Shown here: in pieces, positions 54,793 to 64,000 of the stretch
Layout of the letters: the number at the start of each line of letters is the position of its first letter
Position numbering within the stretch: position 1 is the first letter of the stretch
Assembly (NCBI RefSeq): GCF_902806985.1
Contig: NZ_CADCXY010000002.1
Span: 62,001 to 126,000, forward strand
Source: Pseudidiomarina piscicola
Lineage (GTDB): Bacteria > Pseudomonadota > Gammaproteobacteria > Enterobacterales > Alteromonadaceae
Direction: 5' to 3'
Length of the DNA: 64,000 nucleotides
Position numbers and translations under genes: made by a program
Notes under the pieces: model-generated
The model's database searches: none
The model's input: only the letters and a program-made list of their open reading frames with translations
What the model was told of the DNA's origin: nothing

Positions 54793-56805
54793 ATGGTGCT
54801 ACGAATAGGTCTCACTGCGCTATGTGCTGCACTGAGTTTAAGTGTCAGCGCGCGTGATATAACGCTTACTGAAACCGTGACAACAAAATCTATCAACAGT
54901 GTCGCCGTAAGCGACGATGGCCAAATAGCGGCCTTCACGAAAGTCATTCCACGTACCCCCTACGTTGACGATGATGGTGGCAGCCAAGTCGAGCTTTATG
55001 TGGTGCGCGGTGAAGACGAGCCAGTGCCTTTTATCACCGATAAGCAAGGTGTTGGCGACCTCAGCATTCATGGTGACTTCATTTACTTCACCAGTAAGCG
55101 TGATGACGATAAGCACACCAGCCTCTATAAAATTTCTCTCAATGGCGGTGAAGCGCAAAAAGTCTTCAGCCACGATAGTAGCATTTACAGCTATACCTTA
55201 AGCGCCGACGGCCGTTACTTAGCGTTCAGGGCTCGCTCAGAGCAAGACGAAAGCGAGAAGACTCTTGCCAAAAAAGGCTTCAAGGCGGAAGTCTATGAAG
55301 AAGAAAACGAATTTACCCATGCGTGGTTTGTTGACCTGAGCGGTGAAAGCCAAATTGCGGCGCAATTAACCGACGACCGCCAAGTTTTCTCTGTCGCTTT
55401 TCGTCCGGGCCATGAACAGCTATTGCTACGTACCGCCCCAACCGCGTTAGTCGATGACAATTACATGAGCAGCCAATATGAGCTGATTTCTTTTGCCGGC
55501 GTGCAAGAATCTAGCTTTGCCACAGTTGGTAAGCTCGGCAAAGCCGAGTTCTCGCCTGATGGCCGCTACCTCGCAGTGATTGCCGCTGCCGATTTCAATG
55601 ACCCGGCGTCAGGTCGTTTGCTGGTATTTGATACGCAAAACGACAACACTGTACGTAATGTACTGCCAGACTATGCGGGCCATGTGCGCGACATCGATTG
55701 GCGCAACAATGACGAACTGATTTACCTTGGCCATGTGGGCACTGAGTCAGAAGTTCAGGCAATTACCATGCAGTGGCTAGAAACCCGCCCGTTACTTGAA
55801 GCGGGAGAAGCCATTGTGGTTGATATTGAAGCCGCTGTCGGGCAGTCAGGCATCTATGCCCGTGCGCATCGTGCAGCCCACCCAACCGAACTGTTCCGCG
55901 TGGAAATGCAACGCTTGATCCGTTTGACCGATTCCAACCCATGGCTTAGCGATATTACCATGCCGAAGCAGGAAACCGTTCGTTACGAAGCGCGCGACGG
56001 CCTAGAGCTTGAAGGGATTTTAGTCTACCCAACGGACTATCAGGAAGGCACTCAATACCCGCTAATTACAGTGGTACATGGTGGCCCTGAGTCGCACTAC
56101 AGCAATGGCTGGCTCGACCGCTATTCAAGCCCAGTGAAACACGCAGCACAGCAAGGCTACGCGTTATTCTTCCCAAATTATCGCGGCAGCACCGGGCGTG
56201 GCGTCGAGTTTTCAAAACTGGGTCAAAATGACTATGCCGGAAAAGAGTTTGACGACATTGTTGACGGTAAAAACTACCTGGTCGAGCGTGGTGTCGTGGA
56301 TACCGACCGTGCGGGTATCACTGGTGGCTCGTATGGCGGCTTTGCGTCCGCTTGGGGCGCTACCGCGCAGACAGAGCACTGGGCCTCTAGTGTGATGTTT
56401 GTTGGCATCAGCGATAACATTTCCAAATTCGGCACCACCGACATCGCCAAAGAGATGCACGCGGTACACGCGCGCAGCTACCCGTGGGAAAAATGGCAAT
56501 GGTACTTAGAGCGCAGCCCTATTTATCATGCTGAAAAAGCGCGTACGCCCATTTTGATCATGCACGGCAAAGAAGATACCCGGGTGCACCCAAGTCAATC
56601 GATGGAATTATATCGCTACTTGAAAACCCATAATAATGTGCCCGTACGCCTCGTGCTTTATCCGGGTGAAGGTCATGGTAACCGCCGTGTCGCAGCGCAG
56701 TTAGACTACAGTATGCGCATGATGCGTTGGATGGATAGCTTCCTAAAAGAGGGCGCAACTGAAGCCCCGGCACACGAGCTGCCCCATGCTGAGCAAATCA
56801 ACTAG
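54793..56805 (+). CDS. Secreted S9-family prolyl oligopeptidase-like peptidase
   Basis: The 670-residue protein has a signal peptide (likely cleaved after SVSA, residue 20), a beta-propeller region (about 30-390) and a C-terminal alpha/beta hydrolase domain with the catalytic triad Ser513 (GGSYGG), Asp595 (HGKEDTRV) and His628 (GEGHGN). It probably degrades peptides in the periplasm, as expected for a protein-feeding marine bacterium. Its end overlaps the next gene by 20 bases. Confidence 0.93.
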   Translation: MVLRIGLTALCAALSLSVSARDITLTETVTTKSINSVAVSDDGQIAAFTKVIPRTPYVDDDGGSQVELYVVRGEDEPVPFITDKQGVGDLSIHGDFIYFTSKRDDDKHTSLYKISLNGGEAQKVFSHDSSIYSYTLSADGRYLAFRARSEQDESEKTLAKKGFKAEVYEEENEFTHAWFVDLSGESQIAAQLTDDRQVFSVAFRPGHEQLLLRTAPTALVDDNYMSSQYELISFAGVQESSFATVGKLGKAEFSPDGRYLAVIAAADFNDPASGRLLVFDTQNDNTVRNVLPDYAGHVRDIDWRNNDELIYLGHVGTESEVQAITMQWLETRPLLEAGEAIVVDIEAAVGQSGIYARAHRAAHPTELFRVEMQRLIRLTDSNPWLSDITMPKQETVRYEARDGLELEGILVYPTDYQEGTQYPLITVVHGGPESHYSNGWLDRYSSPVKHAAQQGYALFFPNYRGSTGRGVEFSKLGQNDYAGKEFDDIVDGKNYLVERGVVDTDRAGITGGSYGGFASAWGATAQTEHWASSVMFVGISDNISKFGTTDIAKEMHAVHARSYPWEKWQWYLERSPIYHAEKARTPILIMHGKEDTRVHPSQSMELYRYLKTHNNVPVRLVLYPGEGHGNRRVAAQLDYSMRMMRWMDSFLKEGATEAPAHELPHAEQIN

Positions 56806-57838
56806 CATTAACTCGCCATTGGACCCGCGCTATCGGCGGGTCCAATTTTTGAAGGCGCTACTGTGGATTATCATTGTAGTAGCGCCACTGCTTGCCGTTG
56901 TTAATTATATCCGCGAGCAGCATAGCTTGATGGTTGCGCTTGAGTTGGGCCTGCTGGCGATAGCTGCCGGGCTCTTTCTTTGGTTAGAAAAACAACCTAA
57001 AGCGGTTCTCGTCATTAGCTGGCTTGTGACATTACTGATCAGTTCGGTGGTGGCGGTCTATATTGTTGTTAGCCAAGGCCAGTCGTACTCACTTTATTGG
57101 CTCGCTGTGATTCCACCGGTTGCCTATGCACTACTAGGCGGGCGCTGGGGGTTACTGCTAAGTGCCGCATTTTTACTAGGCGTTTTCAGCTTCATTAGCG
57201 TAACCGAAGCGACATGGAGCGACGCCCCATTCACTATTGATTCGCTGTTAAACATCATCATTGCCACAACGGCACTGATTATTTTACTTAGGTACATAGA
57301 GCAAACGCGCTCTGATGCTTTTCACTTTTTGCATCAACACAGCGAACGGCTCAAGAGCATTGCCGTGACAGACCCTCTCACCGGGCTCTTTAATCGAGTA
57401 CAGCTAGACCATGATCTGAACCACTCTTTAGTTAAAGCGCGGCAAAGCGACTCCGGTTTTAGCATTATGCTAATTGATATCGATCACTTTAAACGAGTTA
57501 ACGACACCTATGGACACCAAGTAGGTGACATCGTGCTGGTTGAGCTGGCACAAATTCTAAGGACACGAATTCGTAGTACCGATGTTGCTGGTCGCTGGGG
57601 AGGCGAAGAATTCTTAGTGTTAGTGCCTAACAGTACCTCGCAACAATGCGTGAAACACGCGGAGATCATGCGCGAGGCGATTGCGCACTTTTCATTTCAC
57701 GATGGCATACGTATTACCGCCAGCTTCGGTGTGGCGAGTTTCCGCAACGGCGACGATAGTGAGAGTTTGATTGCGAGGGTAGATAAGGCCCTCTACCAAG
57801 CAAAAGCAGAGGGCCGAAACCGGACAGTGAGCGCCTAA
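56786..57838 (+). CDS. Membrane diguanylate cyclase (GGDEF)
   Basis: The 350-residue protein has five or six membrane segments within residues 20-170 and a GGDEF domain from about 190. The active site is intact as GGEEF (272-276), and an inhibitory-site RxxD is present as RSTD at 263-266, so it should make c-di-GMP and be product-inhibited. No extracytoplasmic sensor domain is recognised; the membrane part may be the sensor. It starts 20 bases inside the peptidase gene. Confidence 0.94.
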   Translation: MLSKSTSINSPLDPRYRRVQFLKALLWIIIVVAPLLAVVNYIREQHSLMVALELGLLAIAAGLFLWLEKQPKAVLVISWLVTLLISSVVAVYIVVSQGQSYSLYWLAVIPPVAYALLGGRWGLLLSAAFLLGVFSFISVTEATWSDAPFTIDSLLNIIIATTALIILLRYIEQTRSDAFHFLHQHSERLKSIAVTDPLTGLFNRVQLDHDLNHSLVKARQSDSGFSIMLIDIDHFKRVNDTYGHQVGDIVLVELAQILRTRIRSTDVAGRWGGEEFLVLVPNSTSQQCVKHAEIMREAIAHFSFHDGIRITASFGVASFRNGDDSESLIARVDKALYQAKAEGRNRTVSA

Positions 57839-59440
57839 CTAAAGCTGCGGGCCCGCAGCTACCAACGCCTTGCCTTCGTCATTATCGGTGAACTTCACGA
57901 AGTTCGCTACAAAACGGCGGGCTAAGTCTTGGGCTTTCACATCCCAATCGTTGGCATCTTCATAGGTTTGGCGCGGATCTAGAATAGACGCATCTTCAAC
58001 GCCCGCTAGCGCTGTAGGCATCGCCAAATTAAAGTATGGCAGGTCGATAAATTCTGCATCTTCAATACTGCCATCGAGAATGGCATCGATAATGGCACGC
58101 GTGGCCTTAATCGAAATACGTTTACCTGAACCATTCCAACCGGTATTTACCAGATAAGCTTCAGCGCCAGCCGCTTCCATTCGCTTCACCAACACTTCAG
58201 CGTATTGGGTGGGGTGAAGACTTAAGAAAGCCGCACCAAAACAGCTAGAGAAGGTTGGGGTTGGCTCAGTAATACCACGTTCGGTGCCTGCCAACTTGGC
58301 GGTGAAGCCCGACAAGAAGTGGTATTTGGTTTGTGCTTTGGTCAATTTTGATACCGGTGGCAACACACCAAAGGCATCAGCCGTTAAAAAGATAACTTTT
58401 TTAGCATGACCGGCTTTCGATACTGGCTTAACGATATTTTCGATGTGATGAATAGGATAGGAAACCCGCGTGTTTTCCGTTTTTGAGCCGTCATCAAAAT
58501 CAACGCTGCTATCGTCTAGTACAGTGACATTTTCGAGCAATGCATCGCGACGAATTGCGTTATAAATATCTGGTTCAGCTTCTTGCGAAAGGTTGATGGT
58601 TTTCGCATAACAGCCACCTTCGAAGTTAAACACGCCATCGTCGTCCCAACCATGCTCATCATCACCGATTAATGCGCGCTTCGGATCCGTCGATAAGGTC
58701 GTTTTACCGGTTCCCGATAGACCAAAGAAGATGGCGACGTCGCCATCTTTGCCGACGTTCGCCGAGCAGTGCATAGAAGCGATACCTTGCAGTGGTAAAA
58801 AGTAGTTCATCATTGAGAACATACCTTTTTTCATTTCACCGCCGTACCAAGTACCACCGATTAACTGAATACGTTCGGTCAGGTTAAAGGCAACGAAGTT
58901 TTCTGAGTTTAAGCCGTGCTCTTGCCACTTAGCATTGATGCACTTGGCACCATTCATCACGACAAAGTCAGGTGTGAAGGTTTCTAGCTCTTCCGCTGAC
59001 GGGCGAATAAACATGTTTTTGACGAAGTGAGCCTGCCACGCAACTTCCGTGATAAAACGCACTGATAAACGGGTGTTTTCATTGGCACCGCAAAAAGTAT
59101 CCACCACAAACAAACGCTTGCCTGAAAGCTGATCCGTTACGGTTGTTTTTAAATCTGCCCAGACGTCAGCTGAAATAGCTTTGTTGTCATTTTTGCCTTG
59201 ATCTGCCCACCACAAGGTATCTTTGGTTGTTTCGTCACGAACAATGTATTTATCTTTCGGCGAGCGGCCTGTAAAAATACCCGTATCAACAGCAACTGCG
59301 CCTAAGTCGGTAACGACGCCTTTCTCGTAACCTTCAAGGTCACTGCGCGTTTCTTCGTTAAAGAGTTGTTCGTACGAAGGATTATGAATAATCTCATTGA
59401 CGTCTGTAATGCCATAGCGGCTTAAATCCAGATCAGTCAT
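57839..59440 (-). CDS. pckA: Phosphoenolpyruvate carboxykinase (ATP)
   Basis: PckA turns oxaloacetate into PEP for gluconeogenesis. The ATG at 59438-59440 has a GGAG site and gives 533 residues; the upstream frame lacks support. The kinase motifs are visible: [14 protein letters not shown] (P-loop), then [17 protein letters not shown] with metal ligands. It ends back-to-back with the cyclase gene, with no space between the two stop codons. In E. coli it is next to envZ, whereas here the two are some 16 kb apart. Confidence 0.98.
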   Translation of the reverse strand: MTDLDLSRYGITDVNEIIHNPSYEQLFNEETRSDLEGYEKGVVTDLGAVAVDTGIFTGRSPKDKYIVRDETTKDTLWWADQGKNDNKAISADVWADLKTTVTDQLSGKRLFVVDTFCGANENTRLSVRFITEVAWQAHFVKNMFIRPSAEELETFTPDFVVMNGAKCINAKWQEHGLNSENFVAFNLTERIQLIGGTWYGGEMKKGMFSMMNYFLPLQGIASMHCSANVGKDGDVAIFFGLSGTGKTTLSTDPKRALIGDDEHGWDDDGVFNFEGGCYAKTINLSQEAEPDIYNAIRRDALLENVTVLDDSSVDFDDGSKTENTRVSYPIHHIENIVKPVSKAGHAKKVIFLTADAFGVLPPVSKLTKAQTKYHFLSGFTAKLAGTERGITEPTPTFSSCFGAAFLSLHPTQYAEVLVKRMEAAGAEAYLVNTGWNGSGKRISIKATRAIIDAILDGSIEDAEFIDLPYFNLAMPTALAGVEDASILDPRQTYEDANDWDVKAQDLARRFVANFVKFTDNDEGKALVAAGPQL

Positions 59441-59576
59441 GTGGCGGACTCCTGCGGGTCTAGTCTGAGCAAATAAGAATGAAACAAAAAAGAAACGAAT
59501 TTTGGGGCGCGATTCTAACCCGAAAACGCCCAAAATGGTAGTCTAGCTGTGGCTTTAAGCGGCACTTTTAATCACC

Positions 59577-61369
<1,793 letters not shown>

Positions 61370-61393
61370 ACGCGGATAAACGCGGAGGAAGTT

Positions 61394-62422
61394 ATGAAAG
61401 CGTTAGCAAAATTACATGCTGAACCAGGGATCTGGATGACCGATGTCGAGCAGCCCGACTACGGTCATAACGACCTGTTAATCAAGATCAAGAAAACCGC
61501 CATCTGCGGAACCGACGTGCACATTTATAAATGGGACGAGTGGTCACAGGCCACTATTCCAGTGCCTATGGTTGTTGGCCACGAGTATGTTGGCGAAGTA
61601 GCAGCCATGGGTGATGGTGTTCGCGGCTTTGCTAAAGGCGACCGTGTTTCCGGCGAAGGCCATATTACCTGCGGGCACTGCCGCAATTGTCGTGCCGGGC
61701 GTCGCCATTTATGTCGCAATACCGTTGGTGTCGGTGTCAATCGGCCCGGCGCCTTTGCCGAATACTTGGTGATCCCCGCCGACAATGCATTTAAGCTTCC
61801 GGACGATATCAGCGACGACTTAGCGGCAATTTTCGACCCCTTTGGGAACGCGGTGCATACCGCTTTGGCATTTGACTTAGTAGGTGAAGACGTACTCATC
61901 ACTGGCGCGGGCCCTATCGGTATCATGGCCGCTGCGGTTGCCCGGCATGTAGGTGCACGGCACGTTGTCATTACCGATGTTAATACCTACCGTTTAGAAC
62001 TTGCTCAGAAAATGGGCGCCACCCGTACCGTCGACGTAAGCAAAGAAAAACTATCCGACGTGATGAATGAACTGGGCATGAAAGAAGGCTTCGATGTAGG
62101 CCTAGAGATGTCCGGTGTGCCGTCAGCCTTTAGTCAAATGCTTGAAACCATGAATCATGGTGGCAAAATTGCCATGTTAGGGATTCCGCCGCAAAGTGTC
62201 GCGATTGACTGGAATCAAGTTATTTTCAAAGGGTTAGTGATCAAAGGCATTTACGGTCGAGAAATGTTCGAAACCTGGTATAAAATGGCAAGCCTGTTAC
62301 AGTCTGGCCTAGATTTATCGCCGATTTTAACCCATTCATTACCCATTGATGAGTTTCAGCAGGGTTTTGATATCATGACCTCTGGCCAGTCTGGGAAAGT
62401 GATTCTCGACTGGGATGCTTAA
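61394..62422 (+). CDS. tdh: L-threonine 3-dehydrogenase
   Basis: Tdh oxidises threonine to 2-amino-3-oxobutyrate, the substrate of Kbl. The 342-residue zinc enzyme has catalytic ligands Cys38 ([11 protein letters not shown]) and His63-Glu64 (GHEYVG), structural zinc cysteines in [15 protein letters not shown] and the NAD motif [16 protein letters not shown] site precedes its start. Confidence 0.98.
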   Translation: MKALAKLHAEPGIWMTDVEQPDYGHNDLLIKIKKTAICGTDVHIYKWDEWSQATIPVPMVVGHEYVGEVAAMGDGVRGFAKGDRVSGEGHITCGHCRNCRAGRRHLCRNTVGVGVNRPGAFAEYLVIPADNAFKLPDDISDDLAAIFDPFGNAVHTALAFDLVGEDVLITGAGPIGIMAAAVARHVGARHVVITDVNTYRLELAQKMGATRTVDVSKEKLSDVMNELGMKEGFDVGLEMSGVPSAFSQMLETMNHGGKIAMLGIPPQSVAIDWNQVIFKGLVIKGIYGREMFETWYKMASLLQSGLDLSPILTHSLPIDEFQQGFDIMTSGQSGKVILDWDA

Positions 62423-62445
62423 CCCGCTAGGCAAAAGGATTAGCA

Positions 62446-62769
62446 ATGAGTGAATTTAGCCGTATTAACACTGCCACTGCCCACCAGCTATGGCAAAGTG
62501 GTGAAGCCGCATTTGCCGACATTCGCGACGAGCGTTCGTTTGCACTCGGGCATATTCCGGGCGCGGTTCATTTAACAGACGCTTCACTCATTGACTTCCT
62601 TGGGCAAATTGACGACGACCAGCCGGTCGTCGTGGTCTGTTACCACGGCAATAGCAGCCAAGGTGCAGCGCAATATTTGGCGCAACAAGGTGTCGAGCCC
62701 GTAAGTAGTCTCGATGGCGGTTTCACCGCTTGGGCGCAGCTGTTCCCTGATGCGGTGGAGCGCAACTAA
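62446..62769 (+). CDS. glpE: Thiosulfate sulfurtransferase GlpE
   Basis: GlpE is a single-domain rhodanese. The 107-residue protein has the catalytic cysteine in VVCYHGNSSQGAAQYL and the conserved FADIRDERSFALGHIPGA region. It is two bases from glpG, the same pairing as in E. coli. Confidence 0.96.
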   Translation: MSEFSRINTATAHQLWQSGEAAFADIRDERSFALGHIPGAVHLTDASLIDFLGQIDDDQPVVVVCYHGNSSQGAAQYLAQQGVEPVSSLDGGFTAWAQLFPDAVERN

Positions 62770-62770
62770 C

Positions 62771-63622
62771 ATGCAAAAACTACTGACCACCCGTAATGCC
62801 GAGATGATGAAACGTCTACATAGTTTTCTCCGCGGCCGCGGGGTTCCCGTAACGGTCAGTGAGCATGGTAATCAACTAGAGCTTTGGCTAGTGCAATCGA
62901 GTTACAGCGCCCACGCGAAAGAGTTAATCAAACAATTCAAAGCTGATCCAGAAGCCGCCGAAGCCGATCTTGCGCAAGCAGCAAGCCAGGCACCGCAACC
63001 TGACAAAGCGCCGTCATTACTGCAGCAGTTGCTGCAACAGGCGGGGCTTGTCACTATCGTTTATGCAGTGTTAGTTACACTGGTGTTCGTGGCTCTTAAC
63101 ACGGCGCTTGCCATGCCACTTTTTGAAAATTTGCGCATTAGCGACACCTTCACTGATTTACCTTGGCAACAACCTTGGCGCTTCATTACCCCGACGTTGT
63201 TGCACTTCAGTATTTTACATTTCCTCTTCAATGTATTTTGGTGGTGGTATTTAGGCGGACGCTTTGAGCGTAGTTACGGCTCTGGTTATTTAGTGATCGC
63301 CTTAGTGGCCTGTGGGGTATTCTCAAACACCATGCAGTTTATGGTCGGTGGGCCCTACTTCGGTGGGCTTTCAGGCGTCGTTTATGGCCTTTTCGGCATC
63401 GCTGTCGTGGTTGCCTGGCAACGCCCGCGTCACCCGCTTTATCTGCCAATTGGCCTCATTGGCTTTATGCTAGTGTGGTTGTTGCTCGGCTATACCGAGT
63501 TACTATGGGTCAATGTTGCCAATACGGCGCATTCCGCCGGCCTTATCGCGGGACTAGTTCTAGGTTTAGCTATTCGTTTGATGGAACATTTAAATAGAAC
63601 CAAAATCAGGTATGACTCATAA
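62771..63622 (+). CDS. glpG: Rhomboid intramembrane serine protease GlpG
   Basis: GlpG cleaves membrane helices inside the inner membrane. From the ATG at 62771 (MQKLLTTRNAEMM) it has 283 residues: a cytoplasmic N-terminal domain (about 1-60), then six membrane helices. The catalytic dyad is Ser201 (GGLSGVVYG) and His254 (NTAHSAG), and the HFLFNVFWW motif with His150 and Asn154 is present. Its end overlaps ubiC by 11 bases. Confidence 0.97.
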   Translation: MQKLLTTRNAEMMKRLHSFLRGRGVPVTVSEHGNQLELWLVQSSYSAHAKELIKQFKADPEAAEADLAQAASQAPQPDKAPSLLQQLLQQAGLVTIVYAVLVTLVFVALNTALAMPLFENLRISDTFTDLPWQQPWRFITPTLLHFSILHFLFNVFWWWYLGGRFERSYGSGYLVIALVACGVFSNTMQFMVGGPYFGGLSGVVYGLFGIAVVVAWQRPRHPLYLPIGLIGFMLVWLLLGYTELLWVNVANTAHSAGLIAGLVLGLAIRLMEHLNRTKIRYDS

Positions 63623-64000
63623 CTTTCCCAAGGTAACCTTCCCGGTCATTGCGCAAGGTGGCGAAGCCCAATGGCACACCCCAACTGCGCTGGCAAACTG
63701 GTCGAACACTGCCCAGCATTGGTTGCTCGACCCAGCCTCGCTTACCGCCAAACTAAAAAGCTGTAGCAGCGAGTTTGCGGTACAGCTACTTGGCCAACGG
63801 GAAAGCTCGCTACTTGCCGATGAACAGCGCTGGCTTGGCCCGCAACAAAACTGCGTGGTGCGCGAAGTTATTCTATGGTGCGACCAGCAACCGTGGGTCT
63901 TTGCCCGTAGCGTATTCCCGTTGAAAGCCCTTGCCGAACAGCAGCTTCGACTCGACGAATTAGGCGATCGCCCGCTTGGCGAACATTTATTTAATCAGCC
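63612..64000 (+). CDS. ubiC: Chorismate lyase UbiC, cut by the right window edge
   Basis: UbiC releases 4-hydroxybenzoate and pyruvate from chorismate, the first committed step of ubiquinone synthesis. The frame opens at 63612 inside the end of glpG and is still open at the edge after 129 codons. Family-like segments are WLLDPASLTAKLK, the substrate-arginine region CVVREVILWCDQQPWVFARS and LGDRPLGEHLF. No enterobacterial-type ubiC-ubiA pairing can be checked because the window ends. Confidence 0.88.
   Translation, partial: MTHNFPKVTFPVIAQGGEAQWHTPTALANWSNTAQHWLLDPASLTAKLKSCSSEFAVQLLGQRESSLLADEQRWLGPQQNCVVREVILWCDQQPWVFARSVFPLKALAEQQLRLDELGDRPLGEHLFNQ

Noticed and set aside
57787..57815. 8-bp inverted repeat GGCCCTCT/AGAGGGCC at the end of the cyclase gene
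   Set aside because: It lies inside coding sequence with no T-run, so I do not call it a terminator, although it could weakly serve the convergent pair.
57843..57860. Perfect 18-bp palindrome AGCTGCGGGCCCGCAGCT at the end of pckA
   Set aside because: It lies in the last pckA codons, has no loop and no T-run, and GC-rich codon use can produce it. I judged it probably coincidental.

Overview
The window is chromosomal DNA from a gammaproteobacterium. Gene order and protein sequences fit a marine Alteromonadales-type organism, and Idiomarinaceae would be my guess. That family-level placement rests on general resemblance and was not tested. Nearly all of the sequence is conserved housekeeping genes. 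I see no prophage, insertion sequence, integron, CRISPR array or secretion island.

Layout. 1-4.3 kb: str operon on the minus strand (rpsL, rpsG, fusA, and a tuf copy cut by the left edge). 4.3-5.9 kb: a secreted serine hydrolase gene between rpsL and rpoC. 6.0-18.3 kb: the rif and secE blocks (rplK, rplA, rplJ, rplL, rpoB, rpoC; tRNA-Trp, secE, nusG), with recognisable promoters, an L10-type leader and an rplL-rpoB attenuator-like hairpin. 18.3-18.7 kb: an array of six 50-bp tandem repeats. 18.7-20.4 kb: a second tuf behind four tRNA genes (Thr-Tyr-Gly-Thr), the arrangement of E. coli thrU-tyrU-glyT-thrT-tufB. 20.5-33 kb, minus strand: purA, a kynureninase-like PLP enzyme, and the chain nnr-tsaE-amiB-mutL-miaA-hfq-hflX-hflK-hflC. 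33-40 kb: queG, a DUF1415 gene, an M14 metallopeptidase, a MAPEG protein, yheV, yheS, yheU, cysQ and nudE. 40-50 kb: sthA, ompR-envZ, an acyl-CoA synthetase plus AidB-like dehydrogenase pair, greB and tex. 50-54.7 kb: a lipid-related locus with a GNAT-membrane fusion, a fatty acid desaturase, divergent fabR and an SLC13 transporter. 54.8-64 kb: an S9 peptidase, a GGDEF cyclase, pckA, coaD, kbl-tdh, glpE, glpG and the start of ubiC.

How the parts work together. The first 20 kb supplies ribosomal proteins, elongation factors, RNA polymerase, NusG and SecE, as growth-rate-controlled transcription units. The nnr-to-hflC chain combines metabolite repair, tRNA modification, cell-wall hydrolysis, mismatch repair, RNA chaperoning and membrane protease control, as in E. 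coli. The desaturase/fabR intergenic region is the clearest regulatory circuit: each promoter carries its own palindrome placed where a TetR-type repressor could block it.

No undescribed multi-gene system is evident. The items most worth a second look are the 50-bp repeat array and related TTCG-rich spacers, the desaturase-GNAT-membrane gene pair with its FabR-type operators, the abrupt divergence boundary between the two tuf copies, and the serine hydrolase with a duplicated N-terminal module.
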